Assembly (NCBI GenBank): GCA_021822565.1
Contig: JAKAQM010000002.1
Coordinates: 1-58,264 of the forward strand
Reading direction: 5' to 3'
DNA: 58,264 nt
Origin: Actinomycetes bacterium
GTDB lineage: Bacteria; Actinomycetota; Acidimicrobiia; Acidimicrobiales; RAAP-2
Shown here: positions 27,760 to 35,642 of the stretch, piece after piece
Numbering within the stretch: the stretch's first letter is position 1
Layout: each line of letters opens with the position of its first letter
Position numbers and translations under genes: made by a program
The notes under the pieces: generated by a model
Seen by the model: the letters and a program-made list of their open reading frames with translations, nothing else
Databases searched by the model: none
What the model was told of the DNA's origin: nothing

Positions 27760-27800
27760 GCCGGCCGGCGCCGACGAAGGGCTGAGCCGGCCGGCGCCAG
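27741..27800 (+). repeat. 26-bp tandem duplication across the stop codon of the phosphodiester-glycosidase gene
   Basis: GGCGCCGACGAAGGGCTGAG plus CCGGCC (27741-27766) is repeated exactly at 27767-27792, with 8 further bases of a third copy. The real stop TGA (27757-27759) is in the first copy; the second copy carries the same TGA, now outside the gene. The GGCCGGCGCC segment in the unit is self-complementary and can form part of a hairpin. Confidence 0.92.
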
Positions 27801-27856
27801 CGGCCACGTCGTGAGCATCGTCGGCTGGGCGCAAAGCCGTTGGTACGCTCGGGAAC

Positions 27857-28633
27857 GTGGGGTCCGCGCGCGACCTTCTGCACGAGGACGAGGAGCTCCT
27901 CGTCGAAGCCCGTCCCCACGTGGTGACGGTGGCGGTCCCCGTCCTGGTTCTCGCCGCCGCCGCCGGTGGCGCGGTCACGATCGCGCTGCGCGATCCGGGG
28001 GCTCCGGTAGTGGTGGGGTGGCTGCTGGCCGCGATGGTCGTGCTCCCGGCGCTGTGGAGCGCCGCGCGGGTCCTTCGCTGGCGCTCCTCCAGGTTCCTCG
28101 TGACGACGAGCCGGCTGCTCTACCAGCGCGGGGTGCTCGGGCGCGACGTCCTCCAGCTCCGGCTCCAGCGGGTCGCCGAGGTGCACTGCAGCCAGTCGTT
28201 GGGCCAGCGGCTGATCGGGACCGGCCGGCTCGTCTTCGAGGTCGCGGGAGGTGTCGATCCCCTCTTCGTCGAGGACGTTCGCCGGCCTCGTCGGCTCCAG
28301 CGGGTCATCACCGCGCAGCTCGATCGGTTCGACACCTTCTACGACCCCTACGACGCCGGGGGGGGCGTGAGCAGGCACGCATCGGGCGCGCGGGGCGCGC
28401 TGGCTCCGATGGCCGGCGGGGGATCGCGCCGGGGAAGCGCCGGGACCACGCGGGGCCGGAGCCCACGGGAGCGGCCGTGGACGGACACGCCCCCCCACGG
28501 TGTGGCCATCGACGACGAGGGCGCCCGCTCCGTTCCCGGGCAGATCCTCCAGCTCGACGAGCTCCGGCGGCGTGGCCTTCTCTCGGATGACGAATTCGCC
28601 GCCAAGAAGGCAGAGCTGCTCGGCCGCCTGTGA
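27857..28633 (+). CDS. PH-domain (YdbT/bPH2-like) membrane protein with C-terminal SHOCT motif
   Basis: A 258-residue protein. After DLLHEDEELLVEARPH come two membrane helices (about residues 22-42 and 48-68), then a bacterial PH domain containing FLVTTSRLLYQRGVLGRDVLQL and LQRVAEVHCSQSLGQRLIG. A Gly/Arg-rich linker leads to the C-terminal short SHOCT domain, LDELRRRGLLSDDEFAAKKAELLGRL in meaning if not in exact consensus. Such proteins sit in the membrane and probably oligomerise through SHOCT; no enzymatic role is known. GTG 27857 is the first start after the upstream repeat. Confidence 0.82.
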   Translation: MGSARDLLHEDEELLVEARPHVVTVAVPVLVLAAAAGGAVTIALRDPGAPVVVGWLLAAMVVLPALWSAARVLRWRSSRFLVTTSRLLYQRGVLGRDVLQLRLQRVAEVHCSQSLGQRLIGTGRLVFEVAGGVDPLFVEDVRRPRRLQRVITAQLDRFDTFYDPYDAGGGVSRHASGARGALAPMAGGGSRRGSAGTTRGRSPRERPWTDTPPHGVAIDDEGARSVPGQILQLDELRRRGLLSDDEFAAKKAELLGRL

Positions 28634-28660
28634 CCAGCCTCCTCTGACCTTGCCACTGCC

Positions 28661-28722
28661 GACCGTGCCACCCTCGACGACACCACCGACCGTGCCACCC
28701 CCGACGACACCACCGACCGTGG
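28661..28722 (+). repeat. 27-bp in-frame minisatellite at the start of the redoxin gene
   Basis: Units 28661-28687 and 28688-28714 differ at one base (CCCTCG/CCCCCG), and 8 bases of a third unit follow. In the redoxin frame they encode TVPPSTTPP and TVPPPTTPP, a Pro/Thr linker. Each unit contains an in-frame GTG, so each copy offers another possible translation start. Confidence 0.9.
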
Positions 28723-29228
28723 TACGGCCCGAGCTCAGCCACGTGGTCGCCATCCCCACGGGCAACCCTCGCTTGCCCGCATACGACGTGGAGGGCTGGG
28801 ACCTGTGGGGAAGGGACCGAACCGTGCGGGTCGCCTCGCCGGGGTCCTGGACGCTCCTGCTGTTCCTCGGCTCGCACTGCGACGGTTGCCAGCCGTTCTG
28901 GGCGCTGCCGCTCTCGCCATCGGCATGCGGGCTCGAGCCGATGGACGCTGTCGTCGTCGTGACGCGCGGCCCGCGTCGCGAGCGTGCAGACGTGCTGGCG
29001 GCGCTGATGGGCGAGGGCCTCGCCGAGATGCCACATGCGCTCGTGCTGTCCGACAGTGCCTGGCTGCGGTACCGGGTCCACGGCGCCCCCTTCTTCGTCC
29101 TGCTCGACGGTGCCTGCGTGGTGAGCGAGGGCGTGGCGTGGAGCGTCGAGCAGCTCGCCTCCGACGTCGTGCGCGCGAGGAGGCGCCAGCGCGGGCAGGC
29201 GGACGGCGCCCACCGCGCGCGACGCTGA
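28665..29228 (+). CDS. Thioredoxin-like/redoxin protein with a CxxC site
   Basis: About 187 residues. The thioredoxin-like core contains WTLLLFLGSHCDGCQPFWAL, where CDGC is the likely active-site pair at the end of the first strand, followed by DAVVVVTRGPRRERADVL and HGAPFFVLLDG, with the cis-Pro region Ala-Pro before Phe. This resembles MauD/TlpA-type redoxins. The start is uncertain: GTG 28665, 28692 and 28719 are all in frame, and TTG 28650 lies further up. The Pro/Thr repeats would make a linker if an upstream start is used. No signal peptide is visible downstream of these starts, so the location is unclear. It begins about 30 bases after the PH/SHOCT gene. Confidence 0.7.
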   Translation: MPPSTTPPTVPPPTTPPTVVRPELSHVVAIPTGNPRLPAYDVEGWDLWGRDRTVRVASPGSWTLLLFLGSHCDGCQPFWALPLSPSACGLEPMDAVVVVTRGPRRERADVLAALMGEGLAEMPHALVLSDSAWLRYRVHGAPFFVLLDGACVVSEGVAWSVEQLASDVVRARRRQRGQADGAHRARR

Positions 29229-29235
29229 CTGGCTC

Positions 29236-29640
29236 ATGGACACCGAGCTCTTCTCCATCACCACCGGCGACCAGACGGTGACGGACGTCACGGCGACGGT
29301 CGCGACGTTCTGCGCGGGACGTGGCGACGGTCTCTGCCACGTGCTCGCCCCCCACGCCACGGCGGGGCTCGCGCTGATGGAGACCGGATCGGGGTCCGAG
29401 CACGATCTGGAGGAGCTGCTGGAACGGCTCTTGCCGCGTGACGACCGCTACCGCCACCGGCACGGGTCCGCCGGGCACGGGGCGGACCATCTCCTGGCAG
29501 CGCTCGTCTCCCCGTCGCTCGTCCTCGCGGTCCAAGGTGGGGAGCTGTTGCTCGGCACCTGGCAGTCGATCGTGCTCGTCGACACGAACCCGGACAACCC
29601 GAGCCGCCAGCTGCGCTGCACGTGGCTGTCGGCGCGCTGA
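29236..29640 (+). CDS. YjbQ family protein (UPF0047)
   Basis: A 134-residue protein matching the whole YjbQ family length. Conserved features are HVLAPHATAGLALMETGSG, the histidine cluster RYRHRHGSAGHGADHLLAAL, and GTWQSIVLVDTNPDNPSR at the C-terminus. YjbQ homologues can replace thiamine-phosphate synthase when overexpressed in E. coli; their normal role is unsettled, so the enzymatic assignment is tentative. ATG 29236 comes 7 bases after the redoxin stop, which suggests co-transcription. Confidence 0.9.
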   Translation: MDTELFSITTGDQTVTDVTATVATFCAGRGDGLCHVLAPHATAGLALMETGSGSEHDLEELLERLLPRDDRYRHRHGSAGHGADHLLAALVSPSLVLAVQGGELLLGTWQSIVLVDTNPDNPSRQLRCTWLSAR

Positions 29641-29795
29641 GCCCTGCTGCCCCCCTCCGTGCTGAGCGCCCCCTTTTCCCCTACTGAGCGCGCCACACCA
29701 CTGCCCCCGGGCGTGCGCGTCACACCCGAGCGTCATGCTGACCCCGACAGACGAGCTGCAGCGGCACGCCGGGTGCCGCGCGAAAGGGGACAGCG

Positions 29796-29993
29796 ATGGA
29801 CACGATCACCGTGGAGTGCGACTCCTGTGTGGCGCGGAGCACGGCCGCGTGCGACGACTGCGTCGTCACGTTCCTCCTCGGCCGGGATCCCGACGACGCC
29901 GTGGTCATCGACGCGGACGAGGTCCGGGCGATGCGGATGCTCGAGCAGTCCGGGCTCCTTCCCGCTCTCAGGTTCGAGGGGCGCGCAGGGTGA
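29796..29993 (+). CDS. Small conserved-looking Cys4 protein
   Basis: A 65-residue protein: CDSCVARSTAACDDCVV (two CxxC pairs, residues 8-22) followed by TFLLGRDPDDAVVIDADEVRAMRMLEQSGLLP. The four cysteines suggest a zinc knuckle or small Fe-S site. It has a ribosome binding site (AAAGGGGA) and a clean start, and lies 21 bases upstream of the pimB-like gene. I recognise the type from actinobacteria but know no function. Confidence 0.65.
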   Translation: MDTITVECDSCVARSTAACDDCVVTFLLGRDPDDAVVIDADEVRAMRMLEQSGLLPALRFEGRAG

Positions 29994-30014
29994 CGTCCAA
30001 GGGGAGCGGCTCCC

Positions 30015-31178
30015 GTGACCCCGCCCCGTCGGCACCTGCTGGTCACGAACGACTTCCCACCCAAGGTGGGGGGCATCCAGGCCTACCTGTGGGAGCTGTG
30101 GCGGCGCCTCGACCCCCGGAGCTTCGTCGTCCTCACCGCCCGCTCGGATCCGCACGCCGAGGCGTTCGACCTCGCCGCGGCGGAGCAGGGGATCAGGATC
30201 GAGCGCGTGCCGGGCCAGCTCCTGTACTTCCCCACGCCAGCCGCCCGCTCAGCCGTCACGTCGCTCGCGTCCGAGGTCGATGCGTCACTCGTGCTGCTCG
30301 ACCCGGTGCTGCCGCTCGGGCTCCTCGGCCCACGGCTCGGCATCCCCTACGGCGTGGTGCTGCACGGCGCGGAGGTCGCCGTGCCCGCGCGGCTTCCCGG
30401 CACGCGCGGGTTGGTCGCTCGAGTGCTCGCGGACGCCTCCTTGGTCGTGTCGGCAGGCCGGTACCCGAGGGCCCAGGCGACCCGTGCGCTCGGCAGGGCT
30501 CCGGGCGCGAGCCCGCGCCACGTCGAGGTGCCTCCGGGCGTGGACTGCGTGGACTTCCACCCGCTCGGTGCGACGGAGCGAGACGCCGCCCGAGTGGCGC
30601 TGGGGCTCCCGGTTGGCGCGCCGGTCGTTGCAAGCGTGAGCCGCCTCGTCCCGCGCAAGGGCATGGACGTCCTCATCGAGGCCGTGAGCCGGCTGCGGCC
30701 TTCGTACCCGGATCTCGTCCTTGCGATCGCAGGACACGGGCGAGAGGCGCAGCGTCTCGCGGCGCTCTCGCGGCGCTCTGGAGCCCCGGTGCGCTTCCTC
30801 GGGCGGGTGAGCGAAGGGGACAAGCGTGCGCTCCTTGCCTGTGCGGACGTCTTCGCGATGGCCTGCCGCAGCCGGTGGATGGGGCTCGAAGAGGAGGGCT
30901 TCGGCATCGTCTTCCTCGAAGCGGCCGCAGCGGGGACGCCACAGGTGGCCGGCGACAGTGGGGGGGCAGCCGAGGCCGTGGAGGACGAGGTGACCGGGCT
31001 GGTCGTTGCGGAGCCGCACGACCCGGGGGCGGTCGCGCACGCGATCCGGCGCCTCCTCTCCGACGACGATCGGCGCAGGCGCATGGGTGTCGCCGCGCGC
31101 GAGCGAGCGTGCCGCAGCTTCGACTACACAGTCCTTGCGGGAAGGTTGGCCGCCGCCCTCGCGAAAGTGCAAGGCTGA
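30015..31178 (+). CDS. pimB: GT4 glycosyltransferase, PimB-like (phosphatidylinositol mannoside mannosyltransferase)
   Basis: A 387-residue GT-B glycosyltransferase of family GT4. It begins HLLVTNDFPPKVGGIQAYLWEL, the PimB opening with the acceptor-binding GGIQ loop. The C-terminal half has VASVSRLVPRKGMDVLIEA (nucleotide-phosphate-binding Arg/Lys pair) and EEEGFGIVFLEAAAAGTPQVAGDSGG (E-x7-E motif). PimB adds the second mannose to phosphatidylinositol monomannoside at the inner membrane; closely related enzymes mannosylate other lipids, so the acceptor is an inference. The SRPBCC gene downstream parallels the Rv2188c-Rv2185c neighbourhood in mycobacteria. GTG 30015 has GGGGAGCGGC just before it. 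Confidence 0.85.
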   Translation: MTPPRRHLLVTNDFPPKVGGIQAYLWELWRRLDPRSFVVLTARSDPHAEAFDLAAAEQGIRIERVPGQLLYFPTPAARSAVTSLASEVDASLVLLDPVLPLGLLGPRLGIPYGVVLHGAEVAVPARLPGTRGLVARVLADASLVVSAGRYPRAQATRALGRAPGASPRHVEVPPGVDCVDFHPLGATERDAARVALGLPVGAPVVASVSRLVPRKGMDVLIEAVSRLRPSYPDLVLAIAGHGREAQRLAALSRRSGAPVRFLGRVSEGDKRALLACADVFAMACRSRWMGLEEEGFGIVFLEAAAAGTPQVAGDSGGAAEAVEDEVTGLVVAEPHDPGAVAHAIRRLLSDDDRRRRMGVAARERACRSFDYTVLAGRLAAALAKVQG

Positions 31179-31217
31179 TCGGGCCTGCCACCCAGGCCGG
31201 TCGAGGGAGGAGCGAGG

Positions 31218-31661
31218 GTGTCGGAACAGGCGACGGAGCGCACGACGGTGTCGGCACCGCCCGAGCGGTGCTACGCGGTCGTGACCGACATCGAGCGCTA
31301 TCCCGAGTGGGCCGCGGACATCAAGCAGGTCACGGTCGAGCGCCGCGACGACGGCGGTCGACCGCTCGTCTGCACGTTCCGTGCCGCAGCGTTCGGCAGG
31401 AGCACGAGCTACACGCTCGAGTACGACTACTCGGGGGCCCCTCACGTCTTGTCGTGGCGCCAGACCCGTGGCGACATCACGACGAAGCTCGACGGCAGGT
31501 ACGTGTTCGAACCTGCAGTCGGCGGCGGCACGGAGGTCACCTACCACTTGGAGGTCGAGCTGCGTGTCCCCATCCCCGGGTTCATCAAGCTGCGTGCGGC
31601 GAGTCGCATCATCTCGACGGCGCTGCGGGAGCTGAAGGCGCGCGCCGAGTCGAGCGGGTGA
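31218..31661 (+). CDS. SRPBCC (START-like) family protein
   Basis: A 147-residue single-domain protein of the polyketide cyclase/dehydrase-like SRPBCC fold, which makes a hydrophobic ligand cavity. The N-terminal VSAPPERCYAVVTDIERYPEWAADI is the family signature, followed by the beta strands YTLEYDYSGAPHVLSWRQ and TEVTYHLEVELRVPIPGF. No catalytic residue is evident, and lipid or small-molecule binding is the general role. It follows the pimB-like gene by 40 bases, and a similar SRPBCC gene accompanies pimB in mycobacteria. Confidence 0.85.
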   Translation: MSEQATERTTVSAPPERCYAVVTDIERYPEWAADIKQVTVERRDDGGRPLVCTFRAAAFGRSTSYTLEYDYSGAPHVLSWRQTRGDITTKLDGRYVFEPAVGGGTEVTYHLEVELRVPIPGFIKLRAASRIISTALRELKARAESSG

Positions 31662-31668
31662 CGGCCCC

Positions 31669-32763
31669 GTGACCGGCTCCGGTACAGGCCTGGCCGCCTA
31701 CGGCGTGGATGTCGGCGGGACGAAGATCCTGGGCGTGGCCATCGGGAGCAGCGGGGAGGTGCTGGCGGAGCGCCGCGTGCCGACGCCATCCCAGGCAGCG
31801 ACGGCAGCGGCAGCGGCAGCGGACCACGCCCCGGGCGCGCCGTCGGAGCCGGACGCAGCGGAGCACCCCGGCCGGGCGGTGGCCGACGCGGTCGTGGCGA
31901 TGCTCGTGGAGCTCCACCATGACGTGCGCACAGGCGATCCGCGCGCGGGCGGGATCGCCGTCCCCGTCGGGATCGGGATCGCCGGGCTCGTCGACGCCGA
32001 AGGGGTGCTGCGCTTCTCGCCGAACCTCGCAGCAGCGAGCGGCGTCGCGATCGGCGACCTGGTGTCCGAGCGGATCGCCGAGGTGCTCCCCGTCACGGGG
32101 GTGCATGCGTACAACGACGCCAACTGCACGGGGTTCGCAGAGCTCGTGCTCGGCGCCGCTCGCGGCACGCGCGACGGGCTCGTCGTCACGCTCGGGACGG
32201 GCATCGGCGGTGCGCTGATCCTCGACGGACGGGTGTACGTGGGCGCCCGGGGGCTCGCCGGCGAGGTGGGCCACATGGTGATCGATCCCAACGGTCCTCC
32301 TTGCACGTGTGGCAACCGGGGATGCTGGGAACGTTACGCGTCCGGCGGCGGGCTGGCGCGCCTCGCCAGGGAGGCGGCACTCGCGGGCACCCTGCACGAG
32401 TCGGTGCGCTTGGCGGGTGGGGATCCCGAGCTCGTCACCGGCGAGCACGTGACGGCTGCGGCGGCAGCCGGGGACGCGGAGGCACTGCGGGTCATGGGGG
32501 AGCTCGGCTGGTGGGTCGGCCTCGGCCTCGCGAACCTCGTCGCCATCTTCGACCCCGAGCAGATCGTGGTGGGGGGAGGCCTCGGGCACGCCGGCGAGAT
32601 GCTGCTCGAGCCGACCCGTCAGGCGCTCGCGCGTCTGGTGGTGGGCGGTCGCGCACGCGAGGCGGTGCCGGTGGTCGAGGCCGCGCTGGGGGTGCAGAAC
32701 GGCGCGATCGGCGCGGCGCTCGCGGCGCTCTCGGAGCGCGCCGGGGCGCCGGCCGCCGGCTGA
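31669..32763 (+). CDS. glk: ROK-family glucokinase
   Basis: A 364-residue ROK kinase. It has the ATP-binding AYGVDVGGTKILGVAIG at the N-terminus, NDANCTGFAELVLGAARG with the catalytic Asp, TLGTGIGGALILDGRVY, the ROK zinc site CTCGNRGCWERYASG (residues 206-220), and GGLGHAGEMLLEPTRQAL near the end. It phosphorylates glucose with ATP, or polyphosphate in some actinobacteria; the substrate is inferred from overall similarity. GTG 31669 lies 7 bases after the SRPBCC stop. A 40-residue Ala/Glu/Pro-rich loop at about 35-75 is longer than usual. Confidence 0.88.
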   Translation: MTGSGTGLAAYGVDVGGTKILGVAIGSSGEVLAERRVPTPSQAATAAAAAADHAPGAPSEPDAAEHPGRAVADAVVAMLVELHHDVRTGDPRAGGIAVPVGIGIAGLVDAEGVLRFSPNLAAASGVAIGDLVSERIAEVLPVTGVHAYNDANCTGFAELVLGAARGTRDGLVVTLGTGIGGALILDGRVYVGARGLAGEVGHMVIDPNGPPCTCGNRGCWERYASGGGLARLAREAALAGTLHESVRLAGGDPELVTGEHVTAAAAAGDAEALRVMGELGWWVGLGLANLVAIFDPEQIVVGGGLGHAGEMLLEPTRQALARLVVGGRAREAVPVVEAALGVQNGAIGAALAALSERAGAPAAG

Positions 32764-32784
32764 CGGCCTGGCGGGGCGCAGCAC

Positions 32785-33465
32785 GTGCGGACCGGCCTGT
32801 TGCTGCCGATCTTCCAGGAGCGCGCCGACCCTGCGCTCGACGCCGCGCAGAGCGCCGAGCGAGCAGGGGTCGACGGCGTGTTCTGCTACGACCACCTCTG
32901 GCCGATCGGCCATTCGGAGAGGCCGGCGCTCGCGCCGTTCCCCGTGCTCGCGCTCGTCGCCGCGCGGACGCGGCGCGTTGCGGTGGGCACGCTCGTGGGG
33001 CGCGTCGGCCTCGTGCCCGACGGCGTCCTGCTCGCCGAGCTGGCCGCGCTCGCGACGATCGCGCCAGGGAGGGTGGTGGCCGGTCTGGGCACCGGTGACC
33101 GACTGAGCGCGGGGGAGAACGAGGCCTACGGCGTGCGCTTCGAGCCAGCGCAGGTGCGCCGGGCGCGCCTCAGACGCTGCGTACGCGCCGCGATCGATCT
33201 CGGGCTGACGGTATGGGTCGGAGACGGGGGCGCGCGTACTCGCCGGGTCGCCGCCGAGGAGGGGGCAGCCCTGAACCTGTGGGAGGCGAGCCCAGCTGAG
33301 GTGCGGGACCAGTCCCTGCGCACCGAGGTGACGTGGGGAGGAGCGGCCAAGGGCCCGATCGCGCCGACGGTCACGCGTCTCGCCGAGGCTGGCGCGACCT
33401 GGGCGGTGTTCGCCTGGCCGGTCGACGTGGCGGAGCTCGCTGCCGCTGGAGCGGCGGTCCGCTGA
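32785..33465 (+). CDS. LLM class (luciferase-like) flavin-dependent oxidoreductase
   Basis: A 226-residue, short member of the luciferase-like monooxygenase family (usually 280-340). Recognisable parts are LLLPIFQERADPALDAAQSAERAGVDGVFCYDHLWPIG at the N-terminus, written here in meaning across residues 4-41, GTLVGRVGLVPDGVLLAELAALATIAPGRVVAGLGTGD, and the WVGDGGARTRRVAAEEGAALNLWEA segment. These hold the F420 or FMN pocket. The substrate is unknown. The middle segment between about 110 and 145 is compact, which explains the shorter length. It follows glk by 21 bases and is probably co-transcribed. Confidence 0.75.
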   Translation: MRTGLLLPIFQERADPALDAAQSAERAGVDGVFCYDHLWPIGHSERPALAPFPVLALVAARTRRVAVGTLVGRVGLVPDGVLLAELAALATIAPGRVVAGLGTGDRLSAGENEAYGVRFEPAQVRRARLRRCVRAAIDLGLTVWVGDGGARTRRVAAEEGAALNLWEASPAEVRDQSLRTEVTWGGAAKGPIAPTVTRLAEAGATWAVFAWPVDVAELAAAGAAVR

Positions 33466-33569
33466 CCGAGGGGGCGGGACCGGGGATGCCCAGGGCCATC
33501 GGCGGGGCGGATACCGTGGGCATGCGCCGGCGTGCCGCCGTCCGCACGTCGTGGGCAAGGAGGTGGCGC

Positions 33570-35387
33570 ATGACCGGGGTCGACACGGCGTCCGTGAGGG
33601 AGGCCCCGCCAGGGTGGCCCCCGTCATGGCCGCCGACGGTGGCCGGCGCCATGGTGGCCACCGTCGCTGCACGCCCGGACGAGGCAGCGCTCAGGTGGCG
33701 GGTGCCGGACGGGTGGTCCTCGTGGACGTGGCGCGACTACGCCGACCGGGCCGCCCGGGTGGCCACCGGCTTGCGGGAGCTGGGCGTCGAACGGGGGGAC
33801 CGCATCGTTCTCATGACCCGCAACCGCCCCGAGCTCCACGCGGCCGACATGGCCGCGCTCCTCGTCGGAGCGGTGCCGGTGTCGGTCTACGAGTCGTCCT
33901 CGGCCGAGCAGGTTCGCTACGTCGCCGGGCATGCCGGAGCGGTGATGGCGATCGTCGAGCCGGAGTTCCTGGAGCGTGCCGTCGGGGCTCGCGAGGCGCT
34001 CGGCGGCCGTCGCCACGTGGTGGTCATCTCGGATCCCGGCACCGACCTGGCGCCTGGGCTCGTCCCGTTCTCGACGCTGCTCGACGCTGCGCCGGCCGAC
34101 CTCGGCGCCGCGGCAGCCGCGGCACGGTCGGCGGATCTCGCGACGCTCATCTACACGTCGGGCACGACGGGCCCGCCCAAGGCAGTCGAGATCACCCATG
34201 GCAACGTGTCGTGGACCGTTCGAAGCCTCGTCCAGGCCGTCGGCCACCGGCTCGCCGGGTGGCGGATGGTGTCCTTCCTGCCGATGGCACACGTGGCCGA
34301 GCGCGTTGCCACGCACTACCTCCACGTCTTCGAGGGGACCGAGGTGACGACCTGCGGCGACGCGCGGCTCGTCCTCGACTACCTGCGCGACGTCCGTCCC
34401 CAGGGCGTCTTCAGCGTCCCGCTCGTCTGGGAGAGGGCCTACGCGTCGATCCGGGCGCTGGCTGCCGCCAACCCCGAGCAGGGAGCCTTGGTCGAGCCGG
34501 CGTTGGCGGTCGGCAGGCAGGTGGCAGAGGCGCGCTCGGCTGGTCGCTTGCTCGGCCCCGACCTGGAGCGGCAGTGGGCGCAGGCGGACCGTGTGCTGGC
34601 CGTCGTCCGCGAGCTCATGGGCCTGGACCAGGTCGAGGTGGCGATCAGCGCCGCCGCTCCCATCGACCCCGAGATCGTGGTCTTCTTCCGGTCGCTCGGG
34701 GTGCCGCTGTCGGAGCTCTACGGGCTGTCGGAGTCCACCGGCCCGCTGACGTGGGATCCCTACCAGGTCCATCCCGGCGACGTGGGGCGTCCGATCCCCG
34801 GCTGCGAGATCCGCGTGGCACCCGACGGGGAGATCCTCGCCCGGGGAGGGAACGTGTTCGCCGGCTACTTCAAGGACCCCGGGCGCACCGCCGGGGCGAT
34901 CGACGCGGACGGTTGGCTGCACACGGGCGACCTCGGCGTGCTCGAGGAGGGACGGCTACGGATCGTGGGGCGCAAGAAGGACCTGATCGTCACCGCTGGT
35001 GGCGAGAACATCTCGCCCGCCAACATCGAGACGGCGATCCGCAGCGCCCCACTCGTGGACCAGGCCTGCGTCGCCGGGGACGGGCGCCCGTACGTGGTGG
35101 CGCTTGTGACCGTGGATCCCGAGGCACTGCGTTCTTGGGCGCGCGAGCACGATCTGGCGACCGTGCCGACCACCGAGCTGCTCCACCGTTCGGAGCTGCG
35201 CGCGGAGATCGCCCGGGAGCTCTCCGACGCCACCCAGCGTTTCAGCCGTGCCGAGCGGCCCCGGCGGTTCGCGATCCTCGACGACGAGTGGCCGGTGGAC
35301 TCGGAGCTGGTGACGGCGACGATGAAGGTGCGACGCGACCGGGTGCAGGCCAAGTACGCGGCGGAGATCGAGGCGCTCTACGCGTGA
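33570..35387 (+). CDS. AMP-dependent acyl-CoA synthetase (long-chain fatty acid-CoA ligase, FadD15-like)
   Basis: A 605-residue ANL-superfamily enzyme. It has the P-loop LIYTSGTTGPPKAVEITHGN (A3), FLPMAHVAERVATHYLHVFEG, the A5 motif ELYGLSESTGPLTWDPY, ARGGNVFAGYFKDPGRTA, HTGDLGVLEEGRLRIVGRKKDLIVTAGGEN (A7-A8) and a C-terminal TATMKVRRDRVQAKY with the A10 lysine. It activates a fatty acid with ATP and CoA. The substrate length cannot be read, but the architecture is that of the FadD15/long-chain type. ATG 33570 has a strong AAGGAGGTGGCGC ribosome binding site. Confidence 0.9.
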   Translation: MTGVDTASVREAPPGWPPSWPPTVAGAMVATVAARPDEAALRWRVPDGWSSWTWRDYADRAARVATGLRELGVERGDRIVLMTRNRPELHAADMAALLVGAVPVSVYESSSAEQVRYVAGHAGAVMAIVEPEFLERAVGAREALGGRRHVVVISDPGTDLAPGLVPFSTLLDAAPADLGAAAAAARSADLATLIYTSGTTGPPKAVEITHGNVSWTVRSLVQAVGHRLAGWRMVSFLPMAHVAERVATHYLHVFEGTEVTTCGDARLVLDYLRDVRPQGVFSVPLVWERAYASIRALAAANPEQGALVEPALAVGRQVAEARSAGRLLGPDLERQWAQADRVLAVVRELMGLDQVEVAISAAAPIDPEIVVFFRSLGVPLSELYGLSESTGPLTWDPYQVHPGDVGRPIPGCEIRVAPDGEILARGGNVFAGYFKDPGRTAGAIDADGWLHTGDLGVLEEGRLRIVGRKKDLIVTAGGENISPANIETAIRSAPLVDQACVAGDGRPYVVALVTVDPEALRSWAREHDLATVPTTELLHRSELRAEIARELSDATQRFSRAERPRRFAILDDEWPVDSELVTATMKVRRDRVQAKYAAEIEALYA

Positions 35388-35392
35388 GGCCG

Positions 35393-35422
35393 TTGACAAC
35401 GGCGTAACTACAGTGCTGTAAT
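35393..35422 (+). promoter_or_regulatory. Candidate promoter for nrdJ, overlapped by a 12-bp dyad
   Basis: TTGACA at 35393-35398 and TGTAAT at 35417-35422, separated by 18 bases, are near-consensus -35 and -10 elements just after the acyl-CoA ligase stop. The dyad TACAG-TG-CTGTA (35409-35420) overlaps the -10, as expected for a repressor site. The transcript would have a leader of over 200 bases before nrdJ. Confidence 0.55.
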
Positions 35423-35454
35423 GAACCCACATCTCGCGTCCAGGATGGGCTCGA

Positions 35455-35470
35455 CCACAAGATGTAGTGG
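35455..35470 (+). promoter_or_regulatory. NrdR-box-like sequence upstream of nrdJ
   Basis: CCACAAGATGTAGTGG is a near-palindrome matching 12 of 16 positions of the NrdR consensus ACACWATATATWGTGT, including the CA and TAGTG parts. NrdR is the ATP/dATP-sensing repressor of ribonucleotide reductase genes. It lies 33 bases downstream of the candidate -10. NrdR boxes usually occur as pairs at whole helical turns; I could not find a second good copy at that distance. Confidence 0.4.
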
Positions 35471-35642
35471 TCCGGGCCTGCCAGCGTCACCGAGCCTGGA
35501 GGAGGGATGGACGTCGGTCGAAGGGGGGAGTCGGCATTCCCGGGTGGCGACGAGAGGCCGACGAGGTCCCTCGTCGCCGGTGACGGACCGGTGGAGCTGG
35601 TGCAGGAACGAGCAGCCGAGGCAGTAAAGGAGCTACGACGAC

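Noticed and set aside
35423-35642. Cobalamin riboswitch upstream of the B12-dependent reductase
   Set aside because: I looked for the conserved B12 box and paired stems and found none. In known cases the riboswitch controls the B12-independent enzyme, not nrdJ.
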